From positions 1 to 64,000 of the forward strand of contig JBBQFL010000016.1 in the NCBI GenBank assembly GCA_038321965.1: a stretch of 64,000 nt of DNA, in the 5' to 3' direction. The first letter of the stretch is position 1; every line of letters starts with the position of its first letter. The position numbers were made by a program, and so were the translations under genes. The notes beneath the pieces are model-generated. The model was given only the letters and a program-made list of their open reading frames with translations. It had not been told where the DNA came from and did no database searches. The stretch is from UKL13-2 sp038321965. GTDB lineage: Bacteria > Pseudomonadota > Gammaproteobacteria > Burkholderiales > Usitatibacteraceae. Below are positions 9,146 to 17,729 of the stretch, one piece after another.

Positions 9146-10438
9146 CTATTTTGCGGCGATGGCTTTCACATAGCGGCGATCCGCTTGCACCAATCTGGTC
9201 GCAAGCGAACGAACAAAAGCTTTGCCGAAAGCGGCTTGAAGCCGCCCACTAGCCATCCTGAGACTGTCATCTTCGAAAGCAATCACTGTGGAGTCTGTGA
9301 CGGTACCTACGGTGGCAGTTCGACGGTGATCCAGCCCCTCTATGAATGCCAGTTCGCCAAATCCCTCCCCTGCGCTGATGCGATTGATTTTTACCCCAGC
9401 ACAACTCACGTCAAGTTCGCCATCCTGAAGAACATAGACCGTGGCATCCGATTCGCCCTCTGAAAATATCGGCTTGTTGGCCGGATAACATCTGGGCAGG
9501 CCGAGCCTGACCGCTTCCCAAAGTTCGGTTTCCGAAAATCCTTTAAAGAATACCAACTCGTTGTAACGTGCAAATCTTGCACTTTCGCTGGTCCCCAATT
9601 CAATCTTCGCCATTTCAGGAAACGCGAGTGACAGGTCTTCGCGAAATTCCTCCCATCGCTTATAGCGCAGCGCGGGATTCCTGTGAATAGCGCGGTGTAC
9701 GGCAAATCGCAGGGCCGGCGGGATGCCCGCCCGCCGCGTTTCAAGTGCAATCGGTTCTTCATACGTCTTCTTGTAGACCAACGAAGCCTGTGAGTCAGCG
9801 TTATAGGGAAAAGCGCCGGTCAGCAACTGATAGGCCATCACGCCGACCGAGTAAATATCGGTCTGCAGATTCGGCTCCACACCGGCGAATTGTTCAGGCG
9901 GCATATAGGGGAGTGTGCCAACGTCGAGCACTTGCGTGGATTCGTTATCAAGTAAATAGCACGAGCCAAAATCGCTCACTTTCGGGGTGCCGTCCTCAGC
10001 AATCAGAATGTTGGCGGGCTTGATATCGCGATGTAGCAGACCCTGGGTATAGGCATAATCAAGCGCATGGCAGATTTTGAAAATAATGTCCGCAACCTGA
10101 TACATTTCGAGCAATTTGTCTGGTGAAGTAAACGCCTTCAGTGTCCCACCGGTCACGTATTCCATCACGATGAACCCGCGATCACCTACGGTATTTGCTT
10201 CGTAGATTCCCACGATGTATGGATGATTGAGCCGACCTGCCAGTCGCATTTCGTTGAACCACATTTTTTCGTTCTTGGCGTCGAGCACTGCATCGCGCTC
10301 CTCGGCGAGCATCGCCACTTTCAGCGCAACCTTGCGATCCTGATACTTGTCGTGGGCAAGGTAAACCTCACCCATCGCACCGGCGCCAAGCCGATCCAGA
10401 ATCGTGAATCGCTCCCCCATTACATTACCAATTTGCAT
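9146..10438 (-). CDS. Ser/Thr protein kinase with C-terminal cyclic-nucleotide-binding domain
   Basis: 430 residues from the ATG at 10438; a GTG at 10450 is possible, but GGAAAG sits 5 bases before the ATG. The kinase domain spans about 10-275. Visible features are the glycine loop GAGAMGEV, VALK Lys40, Glu63, HRDIKPAN with Asp138 and Asn143, DFG Asp156 and a TLPYMPPEQ activation-loop end. Residues about 290-415 form a cNMP-binding domain with phosphate-binding cassette FGELAF...RRTATV (Arg373, Thr374). The RTA triad resembles cGMP-dependent kinases; PKA regulatory sites have RAA. Kinase and nucleotide sensor are thus on one chain, like eukaryotic PKG but in reversed order. It lies convergent to one CHASE2 cyclase and divergent from the other, so it is inferred to be their effector. 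No transmembrane segment is seen. Phosphorylation targets are unknown. Confidence 0.9.
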   Translation of the reverse strand: MQIGNVMGERFTILDRLGAGAMGEVYLAHDKYQDRKVALKVAMLAEERDAVLDAKNEKMWFNEMRLAGRLNHPYIVGIYEANTVGDRGFIVMEYVTGGTLKAFTSPDKLLEMYQVADIIFKICHALDYAYTQGLLHRDIKPANILIAEDGTPKVSDFGSCYLLDNESTQVLDVGTLPYMPPEQFAGVEPNLQTDIYSVGVMAYQLLTGAFPYNADSQASLVYKKTYEEPIALETRRAGIPPALRFAVHRAIHRNPALRYKRWEEFREDLSLAFPEMAKIELGTSESARFARYNELVFFKGFSETELWEAVRLGLPRCYPANKPIFSEGESDATVYVLQDGELDVSCAGVKINRISAGEGFGELAFIEGLDHRRTATVGTVTDSTVIAFEDDSLRMASGRLQAAFGKAFVRSLATRLVQADRRYVKAIAAK

Positions 10439-10679
10439 GGTACTTTCCACGTGTTGAAATTCTGTTCATAGACAATACTGCGCAAGTTATTCTATCCCGA
10501 GTCGTCTCACCTCTCCTCTCATCGCAAGACTCTGCGCCATCGCATTGCGCATCATTCAAGTGCGGGTGCCGTGGTCATCTACCCACGTCGCGAAGCGACG
10601 AAAGCTTCGCTGAAACCGCGTGGACAGATAGAATCGGTGCTCGCACATCAGATCACGTGTCTCTCTGCCGCGTCAGGAA

Positions 10680-12662
10680 ATGTTGAACAGCCTCTTCGCA
10701 TTTATTCGTTCTGCCGCGGTGGTGGTCGCCTTCGTCACGATCGCCTCGCTTGCAGCGTTGAGTGGATGGGACGCATGGCGCCGTGTGGAACTCCAGGGTT
10801 ACGACTTGTTGATGCGTGCGACTGCACCCGGCAAGTCTTCGCTACCGATCACGATCGTCGGCATCGACGAGCCATCATTTGTGCAGATTGGTAAACCGTG
10901 GCCATGGCCAAGACGCATGCATGCCGAATTACTCGATCAACTCAATCGCGCCGGCGCAATCGTCGTCGCATTCGACATTCTGCTGTCGGAGCCATCCAAT
11001 GCTGATGACGACCGATTGTTCGCCGAGGCCATAGCGAGGGCGGGCAACGTGGTGCTCACCGCCGATAACGTCTACCAGGAAAACAAATATGTCAGACAGC
11101 AGATTCGGGTGGAGCCCATCGACGCATTCAAGTCAGCGGGCGCAGCCAATGGACTTGCTGAAATTCCTCGTGATGCGGATCTTGCACTTCGAAGAATGCC
11201 CGAAGGCGGCGACGTGTTCTGGCGCGAGATCCTACGTCGCGTCAATCTCGTCAGACCTGGTCTCATCGAAGAGCCGCCTTCACTCGAGGGCAAAATGATC
11301 GGATATGTGGGTGCTGATCATACGTTCCCTTTTGTCCCTTACGTTCAGGCCTTGCATGCCGACACCGAACTCCCGCCGGACATTTTTCGCGACCAGATCG
11401 TGATTGTGGGCAGAAACGTGAAATCGGCGATCGATACTGGCGGTAACGAGGATCACTTTGCAACACCGTTTAGCGCATGGACGGGTTGGCTGACGCCGGG
11501 CGCCGAGGTTCACGCTAACATTCTGGAAAGTGCCCTGTCTCGTCGCAGCATCACACCACTCTCGTGGACCTGGAGCGTGACGTTACTGGTATTCGCAGTA
11601 GGCGCCAGCACCTTGCTGATGCGCCGCTGGCGACCGTTTGTCAGTGCTGCTGTGGCATTCGGCTTGATCGCGACGATCGTGCTCGGCGACTGGTGGCTGT
11701 TTGCGCATTTCAACTATTGGCTGCCGGCGGCGGCGGCGATGCTCGCCGTTATCACTGTCTATGCCGGGCTCGGGGGTCATGCAGTTTTTTCAGAACAGCG
11801 TCAGCGTCGGGAGACGCGACATGCGTTCTCGCTCTATCTCGCGCCAGAAGTCGTCGACGAAATCATGGCGCACCCGGAAAGACTGAAACTGGGCGGCGAG
11901 CGGCGCGAGGTCACGTTGCTTTTCACCGACCTCGCCGGATTCACGACGATTTCTGAAGAGCTAGGCCCCGACCAAGTGGCGCGGCTGCTGAACGAACATT
12001 TTTCACGCGCCTGTTCCATCATCAAGGAGCACGGCGGCTCGGTCAACCGCTTTATCGGTGACGCCATCATGGCCATTTGGGGTGCGCCACTGGCGGACGA
12101 CAAACAAGCGCTGCATGCCTGCCTGGCTGCGCGCGACATGCAACTCGACATACAGCAGCTACGCGAAGAACTCGCAGCAAAGGGCTTGCCGCCAATAAAA
12201 ATGCGGATAGGCATTCACACCGGACCGGCCATCGTCGGCAACCTCGGTGCGGCCGACCGGTTCGATTACACCGCGATTGGCGACAGCGTGAATCTTGCCG
12301 CCCGTCTGGAAGGCGTCAACAAGCTTTATGGCACCGAGATTCTGTTCAGCGGCGCAACTGCTGCAAAACTGAATGGTGCACTGCCATTGCGTCAGGTGGA
12401 CCGCGTGATTGTTAAAGGCAAAACTGAATCGGTCGAAATTTTCACCATTAGCGACAATGTCGTCGTAAACGAGCTGACCGCAAGCGCTCTGCAGGCGTAC
12501 CAGGAGCAGACCTGGGACGAAAGCGAAGCGCAATGGCAGCAGGTACTGGCGCAGAAACCACAAGACAAAATCGCGCAGATATACCTCGAGCGCATCGCAG
12601 CGTACCGGCAGGAGCCGCCTGCTGACGGCTGGAACGGCGCGATTGCGCTTGAAAAACTGTAG
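10680..12662 (+). CDS. CHASE2-domain class III nucleotide cyclase (copy 2)
   Basis: 660 residues, the same length and architecture as the cyclase at 7127 and closely similar along its length. It has an N-terminal membrane anchor, a CHASE2 sensor (about 30-290), three membrane helices (about 297-375) and a class III catalytic domain (about 405-590). Metal ligands Asp417 and Asp461 and transition-state residues Asn538 and Arg542 are intact. The adenine-specifying Lys is replaced by Arg457 (VNRFIGD), and the second specificity position is Thr531 (DYTAIGD), which occurs in many bacterial adenylyl cyclases. It therefore differs from copy 1 at exactly the base-recognition positions, suggesting duplication followed by divergence of substrate or rate. 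Its start is 241 bases from the divergent kinase start, so the two promoters share this gap. Confidence 0.9.
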   Translation: MLNSLFAFIRSAAVVVAFVTIASLAALSGWDAWRRVELQGYDLLMRATAPGKSSLPITIVGIDEPSFVQIGKPWPWPRRMHAELLDQLNRAGAIVVAFDILLSEPSNADDDRLFAEAIARAGNVVLTADNVYQENKYVRQQIRVEPIDAFKSAGAANGLAEIPRDADLALRRMPEGGDVFWREILRRVNLVRPGLIEEPPSLEGKMIGYVGADHTFPFVPYVQALHADTELPPDIFRDQIVIVGRNVKSAIDTGGNEDHFATPFSAWTGWLTPGAEVHANILESALSRRSITPLSWTWSVTLLVFAVGASTLLMRRWRPFVSAAVAFGLIATIVLGDWWLFAHFNYWLPAAAAMLAVITVYAGLGGHAVFSEQRQRRETRHAFSLYLAPEVVDEIMAHPERLKLGGERREVTLLFTDLAGFTTISEELGPDQVARLLNEHFSRACSIIKEHGGSVNRFIGDAIMAIWGAPLADDKQALHACLAARDMQLDIQQLREELAAKGLPPIKMRIGIHTGPAIVGNLGAADRFDYTAIGDSVNLAARLEGVNKLYGTEILFSGATAAKLNGALPLRQVDRVIVKGKTESVEIFTISDNVVVNELTASALQAYQEQTWDESEAQWQQVLAQKPQDKIAQIYLERIAAYRQEPPADGWNGAIALEKL

Positions 12663-12673
12663 AAACAAACTCT

Positions 12674-12682
12674 TGGTATGAT
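12674..12682 (+). promoter_or_regulatory. Extended -10 element for the nucleotidyltransferase/MNIO operon
   Basis: TGGTATGAT matches an extended -10 (TGn-TATAAT) 28 bases before the ATG at 12711, in the 48-base gap after the second cyclase. No well-spaced -35 is evident, which is usual for extended -10 promoters. It suggests the four-gene operon can be transcribed separately from the cyclase. Confidence 0.35.
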
Positions 12683-12710
12683 TTACGCAAACCACTGAGG
12701 GAGAGTAAGT

Positions 12711-13445
12711 ATGTCAAACGCTAGCCAGTTGCCGCCGCAAGTGGAGCAAAGCATCAACGCTTTTGTTGATGCTGCGAAGCTTGCGTTCGGCAGCGAACTG
12801 GTTTTGGCCGTAATGTATGGTTCTGCGGCAGAAGGCCGCTTGCGCGCGACGTCGGACGTCAACACGCTGCTGGTCCTGACGCGATTCGATCAAGCAAAGG
12901 CGGATAAGATGCGTGAGCCAATGCGTCTGGCCCACGCGACCATTCAGATGAACACCATGTTTTTGCTGGCGTCGGAGTTGCCGACGGCGATAGAGGCGTT
13001 TGCAGTGAAGTTTGCCGATATTGCCTCGCGCCACCGGGTTCTCTTTGGCATCGATCCGTTCGCTGCGATTGAGCCGTCGCGTGACGCATTGGTGAGAAGA
13101 TTGAAACAGGTATTGCTCAACCTGCAGTTGCGGCTGCGCGAACGCTATGTACTGCTTAGCCTGCGAGAAGAGCAGATCGCGCTAGTCATCGCCGACGCAG
13201 CCGGCCCCCTGCGATCAAGTGCGGCATCATTGTTGCATCTCGAAGGCCACGCCGCATTGCCGCCAAAAGAAGCACTCGAAAAAGTCGTCAGCGAGATGAA
13301 GGACGAAACCCTGTCAAATGTTTTGCACGCGGTCTCGTCTGCTCGCGAAGATAGATTGCTCGAACCCGGCAAGGCACCGCTGACCCTGATCGGGCTGATC
13401 GAAATGACCCGTCGCCTCCGCGAACGTGTTGAGCTCGTCCGATAA
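12711..13445 (+). CDS. Nucleotidyltransferase-fold protein
   Basis: 244 residues. The GSAAEGRLRATSDVN stretch at about 37-51 (MYGSAAEGRLR) matches the Pol-beta-type nucleotidyltransferase signature G-S followed by a D-x-[DN] metal motif. Here the second acidic residue is Asn (DVN), so activity may be reduced or altered. The rest is alpha-helical with no further recognised domain. A GGGAG ribosome-binding site precedes the ATG. The next gene starts 15 bases after its stop, so it is the first gene of the operon with the TIGR04222 protein, the DUF692 enzyme and the small protein. Relatives include MNT/HEPN-type antitoxins and antibiotic nucleotidyltransferases. No toxin partner is visible, so the substrate is unknown. 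Confidence 0.7.
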   Translation: MSNASQLPPQVEQSINAFVDAAKLAFGSELVLAVMYGSAAEGRLRATSDVNTLLVLTRFDQAKADKMREPMRLAHATIQMNTMFLLASELPTAIEAFAVKFADIASRHRVLFGIDPFAAIEPSRDALVRRLKQVLLNLQLRLRERYVLLSLREEQIALVIADAAGPLRSSAASLLHLEGHAALPPKEALEKVVSEMKDETLSNVLHAVSSAREDRLLEPGKAPLTLIGLIEMTRRLRERVELVR

Positions 13446-13460
13446 ACGCGGGATCACATC

Positions 13461-14339
13461 GTGAATCCGTTTGAACTCACCGGCTTCAGTTTTCTTGGCT
13501 TTTACCTCTTGCTGGGGATCGCTGCCATGCTTGCCATGCGAGCCTGGATCCGGCATCTTGAGACAGCAAACGCGCCACCGACACAAAACATGACCGACCC
13601 GTATCTGATCGCGTATCTGCGAAATGGCGAAAACGAGGCGATGCGGGTGGCAACGGTGGCCCTGCTGGATCGAGGGCTGCTGGTCGCTGTTGGCGAGAAC
13701 CTGACGACGAAGAACAGCAAAGCGTTCGGCGTGGTCCAGCGACCAATCGAGAGCGCGATACTGCAACACTTCGTATCTCCCGGCGAGGGCCATGAAGTAT
13801 TCAAGAATATCGCCGCAAAGAGCGCTTGTACCAGCTATGGGAATTTGCTCAAACAGCAGGGCATGATCGCCGACGCAGGCGTCTATTTGACGCGGCTGTT
13901 GCCTGCGTTGGTGATACTCGGTCTATTGGTCGCGGTGACTTGCACGAAGATCAGCATCGCTTTTTCACAGGGCCGTCACAACGTCGGCTTCCTGGTGGTA
14001 CTGACCATATTGTTCGGCATCATTGCCATCGTCATCTGGTGCAGGCGACGCACCGCTCGTGGCGACGAAATGCTGGCGGATTTACGATCCCTGTTCTCGC
14101 GCTTGAAAAATCGCGCCAAATCGATGCGGGCCGGCGGACAAACCAACGAAGCTGCCCTGCTCGCCGCCGTATTCGGTCTGTCGGCGCTGCCAGCGGCGAG
14201 TTTTCCTTTCCTCGAAAGGCTGTACCCGGCCAAAGCGCGCGACGGCAGCGGTTGCGGGTCTACTTCGGATTCATCGTCCTCCTGTAGCAGCGGCAGCAGT
14301 TGTGGTGGCGGCTGCGGTGGTGGTGGCTGTGGCGGCTGA
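13461..14339 (+). CDS. TIGR04222-type membrane protein with Cys/Gly-rich C-terminal tail
   Basis: 292 residues from a GTG start 15 bases after the nucleotidyltransferase. Residues 8-27 form a membrane segment, about 40-140 a soluble domain (DPYLIAYLRNGENEAMRVA, LLDRGLL) typical of TIGR04222 proteins, and about 150-172 and 176-195 two more membrane helices. About 200-255 is basic and helical. The last 34 residues are a low-complexity Gly/Ser/Cys tail with five cysteines, ending in repeated CGGG units. Such tails look like substrates for post-translational modification. The next gene, one base away, encodes a DUF692/MNIO enzyme, a family known to modify cysteines in peptides (MbnB, TglH). That the tail is the substrate is inference. 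The protein could alternatively simply be co-transcribed. Confidence 0.75.
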   Translation: MNPFELTGFSFLGFYLLLGIAAMLAMRAWIRHLETANAPPTQNMTDPYLIAYLRNGENEAMRVATVALLDRGLLVAVGENLTTKNSKAFGVVQRPIESAILQHFVSPGEGHEVFKNIAAKSACTSYGNLLKQQGMIADAGVYLTRLLPALVILGLLVAVTCTKISIAFSQGRHNVGFLVVLTILFGIIAIVIWCRRRTARGDEMLADLRSLFSRLKNRAKSMRAGGQTNEAALLAAVFGLSALPAASFPFLERLYPAKARDGSGCGSTSDSSSSCSSGSSCGGGCGGGGCGG

Positions 14340-14340
14340 G

Positions 14341-15243
14341 ATGACCACGATGTCAAACAGTACTGATCGGGTCGGTATTGGCTGGCGCGGCGAATTGGCG
14401 GCCGGGATATTTTCAAATCTTGACAGCATCGACCTGCTGGAACTCGTCGCCGATGATCATTTCCGCGCCACGCCGCGCGAATTGCGGGCACTTCGCACGC
14501 TGGCAAGCCACACACCGATCACGCTGCATGGTGTGGCAATGGGCCTCGCAGGGAGCGAGCCGACGCAGACTCGACGTATCGACAACATGGCGCGCCTGGT
14601 CGATGCGCTGCAACCGCAATCGTGGTCTGAGCACCTCGCGTTCGTTCGCGCCGGGGGCGTCGAAATTGGCCACCTCGCTGCACCGCCACGAACCGCGCAA
14701 AACATCGATGCTGCCGTTGCCAATATCGAATGCGCAATCCGAATTGTCGGCCGTGCGCCGTTGCTAGAAAATATTGCCACCCTGATCAATCCCCCGGCCA
14801 GCAAGCTGGATGAAGCGACGTGGGTAACCGACATCATCCTCGGCAGCGGCGCGGAACTATTACTTGATCTGCATAACCTGTACGCAAATGCCGTTAATTT
14901 TGGCATCGATCCCACTGACTTGCTGCTGCGATTTCCCATCCATCGCGTAAAGGCGGTGCATCTAAGTGGCGGCAAATGGATACCGGAGCCGTCGATGGAC
15001 GGTGCGTTGCCAACTGCGGAGCCGCGCTTTCGGCTGCTTGACGATCACGTTCACGACGTTCCTGACGCCGTATTTGATTTGCTGACGCTGTTGGCGCAGC
15101 ATGCACCTCAGCGGCTTGATGTCATCATCGAGCGCGACGGAGAGTATCCTGATTTCACCTGTCTGCTGGCGCAACTTGATCGCGCTCGTACGGCGCTGCA
15201 GCGGGGCAGAAACGCATCAAACGCATTGCGGAGGGCAGCATGA
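14341..15243 (+). CDS. DUF692 / MNIO-family multinuclear iron oxidative enzyme
   Basis: 300 residues from the ATG at 14341, one base after the preceding stop; a second ATG lies at 14350. A longer frame extends upstream but would overlap the Cys-tail coding region. It shows the TIM-barrel pattern of DUF692/MNIO enzymes: LLELVADDHF, ITLHGVAMGL, SEHLAF, LLENIATL, LLLDLHNLYANA, VHLSGG, DDHVHDV and IIERDG, which supply the His/Glu/Asp ligands for two or three irons. Known members convert cysteines in precursor peptides: MbnB makes oxazolone-thioamide, and TglH removes the Cys beta-carbon. They usually need a partner protein. Its stop overlaps the start of a small gene (ATGA), which is therefore the best partner candidate, while the upstream Cys-rich tail is the best substrate candidate. 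Confidence 0.85.
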   Translation: MTTMSNSTDRVGIGWRGELAAGIFSNLDSIDLLELVADDHFRATPRELRALRTLASHTPITLHGVAMGLAGSEPTQTRRIDNMARLVDALQPQSWSEHLAFVRAGGVEIGHLAAPPRTAQNIDAAVANIECAIRIVGRAPLLENIATLINPPASKLDEATWVTDIILGSGAELLLDLHNLYANAVNFGIDPTDLLLRFPIHRVKAVHLSGGKWIPEPSMDGALPTAEPRFRLLDDHVHDVPDAVFDLLTLLAQHAPQRLDVIIERDGEYPDFTCLLAQLDRARTALQRGRNASNALRRAA

Positions 15244-15491
15244 ACCCAATTGCACTCGAGACTTTTTTGGCGAAGCTTTATACAGACCCGGCGGCCCGCA
15301 ATTCTTTCCTTGCCGATCCTGTGCGGGCGGCGCACGACGCGGGGCTGGAAGATGACGACGTCAGCTCGCTGAACGAAATCGATAAAGTCGGCATGCGCAT
15401 GGCGGCAGCAAGTTATGTGCACAAACGCGAACAGCATAGGCAGCCAAAAATGGCGTTGCATGACACATGGGTGAAGTGGTTCAAGCGTTGA
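15240..15491 (+). CDS. Small protein of the MNIO operon
   Basis: 83 residues with a strong GGAGG site. The ATG overlaps the stop of the DUF692 gene by four bases, implying translational coupling. It is helical and acidic in the first half (LAKLYTDPAARNSFLADPVRAA), then basic with a KWFKR end, and has no cysteines or signal peptide. The N-terminal pattern of aromatic-Tyr-x-Asp-x-x-x-Arg-x-x-Phe followed by D/P recalls LigA/Nif11-like leader or recognition folds, but this is a weak resemblance. It lacks cysteines, so it is unlikely to be the modified peptide itself. A partner or recognition protein for the MNIO enzyme is the simplest reading. Confidence 0.65.
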   Translation: MNPIALETFLAKLYTDPAARNSFLADPVRAAHDAGLEDDDVSSLNEIDKVGMRMAAASYVHKREQHRQPKMALHDTWVKWFKR

Positions 15492-15659
15492 CCGGGCGTC
15501 AGCGTCACCTGCGTAATTTCTGAATTTTAGACAGCCATTGCTTCGACGCCGGTCGTGTCCCGGACAGCACGGCAGTGCTCGTCTCGTCACATTTTGATAC
15601 ACGGCGGCACGATATAGTCTGATCAAATTCCACTTTCAAATTACATCCGGATCACCCCA

Positions 15660-17663
15660 ATGACAGCACCTAATTATTTGCTACAACGATTGTTGACCAT
15701 TACGGCCTTGGGTCTCACTCCCCTCGGCGTAACCATGGCGCAGGCACCCCTGGTTACGCCACCCGCAGCGTTAGGCTTGGACAACGTCCCCGCCATCTCT
15801 CAAAGCGTCGCGACGGAAGTGAGCAAATATACAGAATTCAAGCCGACTGGCTTCTCCGGCTGGCATCCGACGCGCATGGAAATGCTGGTCAGTCGCCGCC
15901 ACAAAAACACCACGCAGGTTTATCGTCTGCCCTCCCCTGGCGCTGCACTTGAATTGCTCACTGACTATCCTGAGCCGGTGCGCAGTGCTTCATATCAGCC
16001 AACGAAGGGTGACTATTTCCTGTTTGGCAAGGACAGCGGTGGCAACGAAGTATTTCGACTGTACAAACAGTTCGTGACAAAAAACGCTGCAAGTCAATCC
16101 GCCGCCGCCATTTCGCCCGATGACAAGCGCATACAGTCACTTGCCTGGTCCAGTCGTGGAGATCGCGTGGTGTACACCACCGTGCCGGTCAATCGCAAGG
16201 GTTCCAACGACACGGTGCAATCGGAAGTCCACATTGCCAGCCCCAACGGCAATCCTGGCAAGGATCTGGTTATCGCCTCACTGCCGGGCGGCGGATGGGG
16301 TGAGTTTACGTGGTCGCCGGACGACAAGCACCTGGCGCTGCTGGAAGAAGTGTCAGCCAATGAAAGCTACATCTGGCTCATGGATGTCGCGACCGGGACC
16401 AAGCGCCGAATCACCGAAAAAGACGGTGCCGAGCAGGTTGCCTACGGTGGCGTGGAATTCAGCCGCGACAGCAAGGGAATATATACGGTTACCGATCGCG
16501 GCAGCGAGTTTCAGCGGCTGACCTATATCGATCTGAAAACAAACAAGCAGACAACGCTGACGAAAGACATTCCGTGGGATGTCGATGCGTTTGACTTGTC
16601 GCACGACGGCAAACTGATCGCGTTTGTGAGCAACGAGGACGGTACCGGCAAATTGCACCTCATGGGCACAGCTGATGGGAAAGCGCTGACCACACCGACG
16701 CTGCCACTGGGTACACTGGAAAGTGTGCGTTGGCATCGCGACAGCACAAACCTGGCGATCACCGTGGCATCTGCCAAGGGCCCGGCTGACGTTTATTCGT
16801 TCAATGTAAAAACTGGAAAACTTACACGCTGGACCACCACTGAAGCGGTGGGCGCCGATCCCAGCACATTCGTCGAGCCGGATCTGGTTCGCTGGAAGAG
16901 TTTTGATGACCGCACGATTTCCGGTTTCGTCTATCGCGCCCCTGCTGCGAAGTTCGCCGGCAAGCGCCCGGTATTGATCAATATTCACGGCGGGCCGGAA
17001 GGACAATTTCGCCCAGGCTTCATGAGTCGCAACAATTATTTCACCAGCGAAATGGGAATCACGGTCCTTTATCCGAATGTGCGTGGCTCCGCAGGTTACG
17101 GGAAGTCCTTCCTGAAACTCGACGATGGGCGGTTGCGTGAAGATTCCGTCAAAGACATCGGCGCGTTGTTTGACTGGATCGCGACGCAGCCGGATATGGA
17201 TGCCTCCCGGATCATGGTATCGGGCGGCAGCTATGGCGGGTACATGTCGCTGGCAATCGCCACCCTCTATTCCGACCGGATCGCGGCCTCCATAGATGTC
17301 GTCGGCATCTCTAATTTTGTGACCTTCCTGGAGAACACGGAGAGCTATCGCCGCGATCTGCGGCGCGTGGAATACGGTGACGAACGCGACCCGGAAATGC
17401 GCAAATTCCTCGAGACTATTTCGCCGCTTAACCGCGCCGCGCAAATCAAGAAGCCGCTGTTCGTGGTGCAAGGAAAAAATGATCCACGCGTGCCCTACAC
17501 GGAGGCCGAGCAGATCGTTGCGACACTGAAAAAAGGCGGTACGCCGGTGTGGTACATGGTGGCAGCCGACGAAGGCCACGGCTTCGCCAAGAAAGCCAAT
17601 TCCGACTATCAGTTTTATGCGACGATTGAATTCATGCGCAGGTATTTGCTGGATAAAAAATAG
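15660..17663 (+). CDS. S9-family prolyl oligopeptidase-type serine peptidase
   Basis: 667 residues with an N-terminal signal peptide (about 1-28, ending GVTMAQA), so it is exported. Residues about 60-400 are WD40/TolB-like beta-propeller repeats (SPDDKHLALLEE, FSRDSKGIYTV, LSHDGKLIAFVSN). The alpha/beta hydrolase domain (about 420-667) has an oxyanion HGGPEG segment and the catalytic triad Ser524 (GGSYGGY), Asp608 (GKNDPRVP) and His640 (EGHGF). The family cleaves short peptides, often after Pro or as dipeptides. Size fits the acylaminoacyl-/dipeptidyl-peptidase group. It is monocistronic; a 168-base gap precedes it and a REP-like palindrome follows it. Confidence 0.92.
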   Translation: MTAPNYLLQRLLTITALGLTPLGVTMAQAPLVTPPAALGLDNVPAISQSVATEVSKYTEFKPTGFSGWHPTRMEMLVSRRHKNTTQVYRLPSPGAALELLTDYPEPVRSASYQPTKGDYFLFGKDSGGNEVFRLYKQFVTKNAASQSAAAISPDDKRIQSLAWSSRGDRVVYTTVPVNRKGSNDTVQSEVHIASPNGNPGKDLVIASLPGGGWGEFTWSPDDKHLALLEEVSANESYIWLMDVATGTKRRITEKDGAEQVAYGGVEFSRDSKGIYTVTDRGSEFQRLTYIDLKTNKQTTLTKDIPWDVDAFDLSHDGKLIAFVSNEDGTGKLHLMGTADGKALTTPTLPLGTLESVRWHRDSTNLAITVASAKGPADVYSFNVKTGKLTRWTTTEAVGADPSTFVEPDLVRWKSFDDRTISGFVYRAPAAKFAGKRPVLINIHGGPEGQFRPGFMSRNNYFTSEMGITVLYPNVRGSAGYGKSFLKLDDGRLREDSVKDIGALFDWIATQPDMDASRIMVSGGSYGGYMSLAIATLYSDRIAASIDVVGISNFVTFLENTESYRRDLRRVEYGDERDPEMRKFLETISPLNRAAQIKKPLFVVQGKNDPRVPYTEAEQIVATLKKGGTPVWYMVAADEGHGFAKKANSDYQFYATIEFMRRYLLDKK

Positions 17664-17673
17664 TCGGAAAAGA

Positions 17674-17729
17674 CTAGCACTGGCGCGCTTCTTCGAACAT
17701 TTTCATGCCGGAAAGCTCGCCAGTGCTAG
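17674..17729. repeat. REP-like palindromic element, copy A
   Basis: CTAGCACTGGCG (17674-17685) and its reverse complement CGCCAGTGCTAG (17718-17729) enclose a 32-base centre. The same core occurs at 34277-34342 and in a decayed form at 52848-52901, always between genes. It sits just after the S9 peptidase and may also end its transcription. A second small hairpin (CCCTCT/AGAGGG, 17744-17758) follows before the GST gene. Confidence 0.6.

Noticed and set aside
16353..17579. Long minus-strand open frame, 408 codons, opposite the S9 peptidase
   Set aside because: It is antisense to a gene with clear propeller and catalytic motifs; its composition is Arg/His-rich and shows no domain. High GC on the opposite strand keeps such frames open.
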